Assembly (NCBI RefSeq): GCF_029690045.1
Contig: NZ_CP121464.1
Coordinates: forward strand, 1,674,001-1,738,000
Reading direction: 5' to 3'
Origin: Janthinobacterium rivuli
GTDB lineage: Bacteria > Pseudomonadota > Gammaproteobacteria > Burkholderiales > Burkholderiaceae_D
DNA length: 64,000 bases
A model generated the notes under the pieces. The model worked only from the letters and a program-made list of their open reading frames with translations, did no database searches and was not told the DNA's origin. Positions within the stretch are counted from its first letter, which is position 1; each line of letters starts with the position of its first letter. Below are positions 61,117-64,000 of this stretch, one piece after another. The translations under genes were made by a program, and so were the position numbers.

Positions 61117-61410
61117 GGGGCAGGTCCGCCATTCGGACACGGCCTGAGCAGCTGATATTGTTGCTAGGAAACCGCCTGCGGCGCAAGAGCTAGCCAGAGG
61201 AATCGGAGAGGGTTGCGCTTGCAAGCGCAACCCGGTTTTGCGGCGCCGAGCTGCGCTCGCCGAAGTCCCGCAAAACCCCCGCGCCCGTGCCGGACGTGGA
61301 TTGATGCTCGCGTTTTGCATGCATGGAATAAATAAAAAGGGCCTCCCCGCCAAAACGGGGAAGCCCTTTTTATTTATTCGGTGGTGGATATGGCGGAATC
61401 GAACCCGCCG
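61117..61410. repeat. duplicated attachment segment, copy A
   Basis: About 295 bases nearly identical to 62527-62822. In order: GGGGCAGGTCCG, a 24-base perfect palindrome (61210-61233, centred on CTTGCAAG), a second stem GGTTTTGCGG/CCGCAAAACC (61234-61277), a terminator (61334-61371) and a tRNA/tmRNA 3'-end scar. Confidence 0.88.
61334..61371. terminator. bidirectional terminator in copy A
   Basis: AAAAAGGGC-CT-CCCCG pairs with CGGGG-AA-GCCCTTTTT around CCAAAA. Runs of A and T flank both sides. Confidence 0.88.
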
Positions 61411-61411
61411 C
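61382..61411 (-). other. tRNA/tmRNA 3'-end scar (att-like), copy A, degenerate
   Basis: On the minus strand GGGTTCGATTCCGCC then ATATCCACCA: T-arm and acceptor end with CCA. The T-stem is broken by a missing C compared with copy B. No tRNA or tmRNA body lies upstream. Confidence 0.7.
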
Positions 61412-61533
61412 ATGGTCAGGTTTTATGCGGCTTTGAAGGGGTGTGTTGTCATAAAGCTGTCATTCCATAGGTATTTTTATGTTCGCCGCTGTGCTTGACG
61501 TAGAATTGACTATCTTCATTTTAAGGGTTTGAC

Positions 61534-62343
61534 ATGCGTCGGTTTAGTGAGCGTAACGGATATGCTGATGTGCCAGAAGAAATGTGTCTTGAAACAATGT
61601 CAGACCCTCTTAGGAACATGCTTTGGAATGCAATTGATACGTCAGTCTCTTGGGAGAAATATGATCTCATTTCCCAAAGGATGTGGCACAAGTTCTATAA
61701 GCTTCCCTTGGATAGTCGCCCGAGTAACCCCGTGTGGAATGGTGCCTCGGACTACACCCCATGCTGGCATGAAATTCGCACCCGATACTTTAAGGCTAAC
61801 TGGGCTCAGGTCTATGATCATGTCGAATTTTTTTTGCAGGTCGGACCGCTTAAGGCGGATTTCATCAATAGTATTTTGGCCGATGAAGGTGCGGCGTACA
61901 GAGTCATTGACGGCCAAATCTGTGCTATCACAAGTGCAGCGGAAATAGCGGCTATCGAGAGTGCAATAAAGCCGAGAGAAAAATTTCAAGCTACTGCGGA
62001 GCACTTCCAGACAGCACTTTCACATCTGTCAAATCGAGAAAATCCTGACCTGAGAAATGTGATCAAAGAATCAATAACCGCACTTGAAGCAACCGCAAAA
62101 GTTGTCGCAAGGAAGGATAACGCAACCCTTGGCGATGCGCTTGCTATTCTTGAAAAGCAAGGACGTGTGGATGCAACTCTAAAAAAAGGGTTTGGTGCGA
62201 TCTATGGCTGGACAAATGGGCCGAGCGGTATTCGGCATGCAATGAGTGATAGTCCGCAGCAGATTGATCGTGAAGACGCAAAGTTATATTTGATCCTGTG
62301 TAGTGCATTTTCCAACTATTTGGAGGCAGTATCTATTAAATAG
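61534..62343 (+). CDS. AbiJ-like abortive-infection protein
   Basis: A 269-residue protein starting RRFSERNGYADVPEE, then METMSDPLRNMLWNAI-like core: the AbiJ N-terminal domain 4 pattern (FSERxGY, MSDxLRNxLWN). The C-terminal part (ENPDLRNVIKESITALEATAK...HAMSDSPQQIDREDAKLYLILCSAFSNYL) is the type seen with it in abortive-infection proteins. It has low GC and lies between two attachment segments. The likely role is anti-phage defence; the mechanism is not known from sequence. Confidence 0.78.
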   Translation: MRRFSERNGYADVPEEMCLETMSDPLRNMLWNAIDTSVSWEKYDLISQRMWHKFYKLPLDSRPSNPVWNGASDYTPCWHEIRTRYFKANWAQVYDHVEFFLQVGPLKADFINSILADEGAAYRVIDGQICAITSAAEIAAIESAIKPREKFQATAEHFQTALSHLSNRENPDLRNVIKESITALEATAKVVARKDNATLGDALAILEKQGRVDATLKKGFGAIYGWTNGPSGIRHAMSDSPQQIDREDAKLYLILCSAFSNYLEAVSIK

Positions 62344-62506
62344 CCCTTTTTTCGATATTTCCGAATATGGCTTCAGCTTTTGAGCCTGCCATGCGCTCTG
62401 CATCCGGCATCCACCGGCCGTAGACGCGCGCGATCATCGTCCAGTCTTTGTGGCCCATTTGTTTGGCCACCCACATCGGATGCTCACCGGCCGACAGAGA
62501 GCACAT
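62336..62506 (-). pseudogene. tyrosine integrase C-terminal remnant B
   Basis: Fifty-six codons in frame to a stop: LSAGEHPMWVAKQMGHKDW, then MIARVYGRWMPDAERMAG and a short tail. Box with GH and catalytic Tyr is intact, but the upstream catalytic Arg and core are absent. The 3' end overlaps the AbiJ-like gene by eight bases on the other strand. Confidence 0.88.
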
Positions 62507-62526
62507 AGAGGGTCAGAGCACATAGA

Positions 62527-62822
62527 GGGGCAGGTCCGTCATTCGCACACGGCCTGAGCAGCTGATATTGTTGCTAGGGAAAACCGCCTGCGGCGCAAAA
62601 GCTAGTCAGACGAATCGGAGAGGGTTGCGCTTGCAAGCGCAACCCGGTTTTGCGGCGCCGAGCTGCGCTCGCCGAAGTCCCGCAAAACCCCCGCGTCCGT
62701 ACCGGACGCGGATGCGACACCCGCGTTCTGCATGCATGGAATAAATAAAAAGGGCCTCCCCGCCAAAACGGGGAAGCCCTTTTTATTTATTCGGTGGTGG
62801 AGACGGCGGGAATCGAACCCGC
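62527..62822. repeat. duplicated attachment segment, copy B
   Basis: Second copy of the 295-base segment, 1.41 kb after copy A. The 24-base palindrome is at 62622-62645 and unchanged; scattered substitutions and small gaps elsewhere show that the copies are not fresh. Confidence 0.88.
62747..62784. terminator. bidirectional terminator in copy B
   Basis: Same stem and flanks as in copy A, identical over the hairpin. Confidence 0.88.
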
Positions 62823-62850
62823 GACAATCGTAGATTCTATGCGGGTTGTC
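62795..62850 (-). other. tRNA/tmRNA 3'-end scar (att-like), copy B
   Basis: On the minus strand GCGGGTTCGATTCCCGC is a perfect T-arm, followed by CGTCTCCACCA and then the terminator. The upstream part does not continue into a tRNA or tmRNA body, so this is the 3' fragment left at an integration junction. Confidence 0.75.
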
Positions 62851-62876
62851 GGCAGTTAGCTGCCTAATTGTCGTCG

Positions 62877-63614
62877 TTAGAGTCCTGCGTCGCGAATTAG
62901 TTTCAGCACAGTTGCAAACGGCTCGTCAGTGTTTCCTTTACCTTTTAGGAAAAACTGTGGTACTTCAGGGTGCAGTGGGAAAGCAAGATCGAAGTTGACT
63001 CTGTCAAATATTTCTTGAGGAGTCACGCGTCCATCATGATGCAAACTTAACAGGTCAAGATATGATCTTTCAAGCTGCTGATATCTTGCATAGCGAGCTT
63101 CTTGGGCAGCCTGCCGATTTATTTTTATTATTTGTTCAGTTTGCCTTGCTCTTGCCTCGTAGTCGTCCAAAACTATATCCCAGTTTGCAAGAAGATATCC
63201 AAATTTATCTAAAGTGTAATAATCCCAAATGTCCTCATCTATTGGATTTATTAATAAATTCTTTCCTTCCGCATCTTTCGGAAATCTATTACCTTTATTT
63301 AGATTGCAAAGACCGCAAATCCAAATGAAATTTTCCCATAACATTGCAGAGTGAGGATATGTGTCTTTTGGCTTAAAATGATCTACTTGTGAAGCCTCGC
63401 TGCCGCCACAAAACATACATCGCTCTCCCTTTCCTGCCAACTGGCCAAGGGTCGCCACCACTGACTCCTCAAACCATTTTGTCTGCCTAGAAGCAGTATA
63501 AATTTTATCTGCCGTTACTGCAGGAGTAGCCGACGCAAGGATAAGTTTTGTTTTACTAATTAGTTTTTTCGAATGCTTATCTTCTAGTAATGGTCGCAAG
63601 GGAAAATTACGCAT
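62877..63614 (-). CDS. ptuB: HNH endonuclease, PtuB-like (Septu)
   Basis: A 245-residue HNH nuclease: CMFCGGSEASQVDHFKPKDT with catalytic His, then ENFIWICGLCNLNKGNRFP completing the beta-beta-alpha metal site with two CxxC pairs. An HNH protein directly after an ABC/OLD-like ATPase is the Septu layout. Its ATG overlaps the ATPase stop by one base. Low GC, accessory composition. The end lies 30 bases from the attachment scar. Confidence 0.78.
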   Translation of the reverse strand: MRNFPLRPLLEDKHSKKLISKTKLILASATPAVTADKIYTASRQTKWFEESVVATLGQLAGKGERCMFCGGSEASQVDHFKPKDTYPHSAMLWENFIWICGLCNLNKGNRFPKDAEGKNLLINPIDEDIWDYYTLDKFGYLLANWDIVLDDYEARARQTEQIIKINRQAAQEARYARYQQLERSYLDLLSLHHDGRVTPQEIFDRVNFDLAFPLHPEVPQFFLKGKGNTDEPFATVLKLIRDAGL

Positions 63615-64000
63615 TATGCTTCAAGCTCCGGCGTAGGCTCCAACGCTATTTCCAGTTGACTTTTGAGATTTGTAAGTTCAATTTCTTCGGATTGTGGCAA
63701 TGTGCCAGTTGCTTTTTTCTTTGACGTAAGTTTTTTCCAGCGTTCAATCTGTTGATTGGCCCAAGATGATCGGGTAGAGTCCAGACCAAAGGCTGTTCCG
63801 AGTAAGGTTTTCTCGGCACGTCCCCAACGTATCTTTTCATGTTCGTCATCTGATAGCCTTCTAGGTTCACGTGAGGTATCAGTCAAGGAAGGCAGGACAA
63901 AAATGCCATTGCTGTCAGCAGCTTGGGCTACAAGCGGACTATGAGTGGTAACTAGGAACTGCATTTTTGGAAAATGCTCTTTCAGCCAATACGGTATATC
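63614..64000 (-). CDS. ptuA: AAA/ABC-type ATPase, C-terminal part, PtuA-like (Septu)
   Basis: The frame is open to the window edge, so only the last 128 residues are seen. FPKMQFLVTTHSPLVAQAA is the conserved D-loop/H-loop region of SMC/OLD-like ATPases, and the tail with LDSTRSSWANQQIERWKKL is the family C-terminal helix part. Walker A and B lie beyond the edge. With the HNH gene it fits PtuAB. Confidence 0.72.
   Translation of the reverse strand, partial: DIPYWLKEHFPKMQFLVTTHSPLVAQAADSNGIFVLPSLTDTSREPRRLSDDEHEKIRWGRAEKTLLGTAFGLDSTRSSWANQQIERWKKLTSKKKATGTLPQSEEIELTNLKSQLEIALEPTPELEA

Noticed and set aside
61382..62850. Complete tRNA or tmRNA gene
   Set aside because: Only T-arm and acceptor ends are present in both copies; no anticodon arm, D-arm or tmRNA tag sequence precedes them.

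Overview
The window is GC-rich, densely coded bacterial chromosome with short intergenic gaps. Gene content points to a betaproteobacterium of the Oxalobacteraceae, most like Janthinobacterium or a close relative: FimV-type, FliT and YjfB motility genes, many LysR/GntR/MerR regulators, CbpA-CbpM, and GGGGTC-type and TCGGCTTA-type intergenic repeats. That placement is inference from gene content, not from a marker gene.

Layout. 1-8.7 kb: the tail of a phosphoesterase, mobB, a YjfB-like gene, a bufferin-type copper RiPP locus (DUF2282 precursor plus one protein that fuses the MNIO/DUF692 maturase to its DUF2063 partner), a DUF883-like gene, an S4 RNA-binding protein, fumC, a FimV-like membrane protein, fliT and an HDOD protein. 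8.8-16.7 kb: M13 metallopeptidase, methyltransferase, CsbD, a DPP-IV-like S9 peptidase, and a MATE-PhzF pair. 16.8-19.6 kb: three consecutive secreted beta/gamma-crystallin proteins sharing an upstream motif. 19.7-30.3 kb: cbpA-cbpM, a LysR/azoreductase pair, an NTF2-like protein, nicotinamidase-like plus pncB, small stress genes, a DJ-1/PfpI protein and a NarX/NarL-like two-component pair. 30.4-36.3 kb: a Dnr-like Crp/Fnr regulator, MFS/HxlR divergon, DadA-like oxidase, a secreted unknown and a MerR regulator with a textbook MerR promoter.

36.4-48.9 kb is a sugar-acid catabolic locus on the + strand. An LgoD-like dehydrogenase, a UxaB-like reductase, a GntR regulator, a split UxaA dehydratase, an aldose dehydrogenase, a lactonase, a mutarotase, a DHRS6-like SDR, a diketo-acid hydrolase and a complete RbsACB-type ABC importer together fit non-phosphorylative use of L-fucose, with a possible second branch for L-galactose through tagaturonate and altronate.

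48.9-60.9 kb: a LysR/SDR divergon, an SMP-30-like lipoprotein, two small unknowns that may be immunity genes, an RsbRD-type histidine kinase, a diguanylate cyclase, a putative murein-endopeptidase effector (apparently frameshifted) with a periplasmic immunity partner, an EI24-like membrane protein, a small HD hydrolase and a GNAT enzyme.

60.9-64 kb is an AT-richer accessory end. Two copies of a roughly 295-bp segment carry tRNA/tmRNA 3'-end scars, strong terminators and palindromes, each followed by a truncated tyrosine-integrase tail. Between and beyond them lie an AbiJ-like gene and a Septu-like (PtuA-PtuB) pair cut by the window edge. This looks like a small defence hot spot built by repeated integration at one attachment site.
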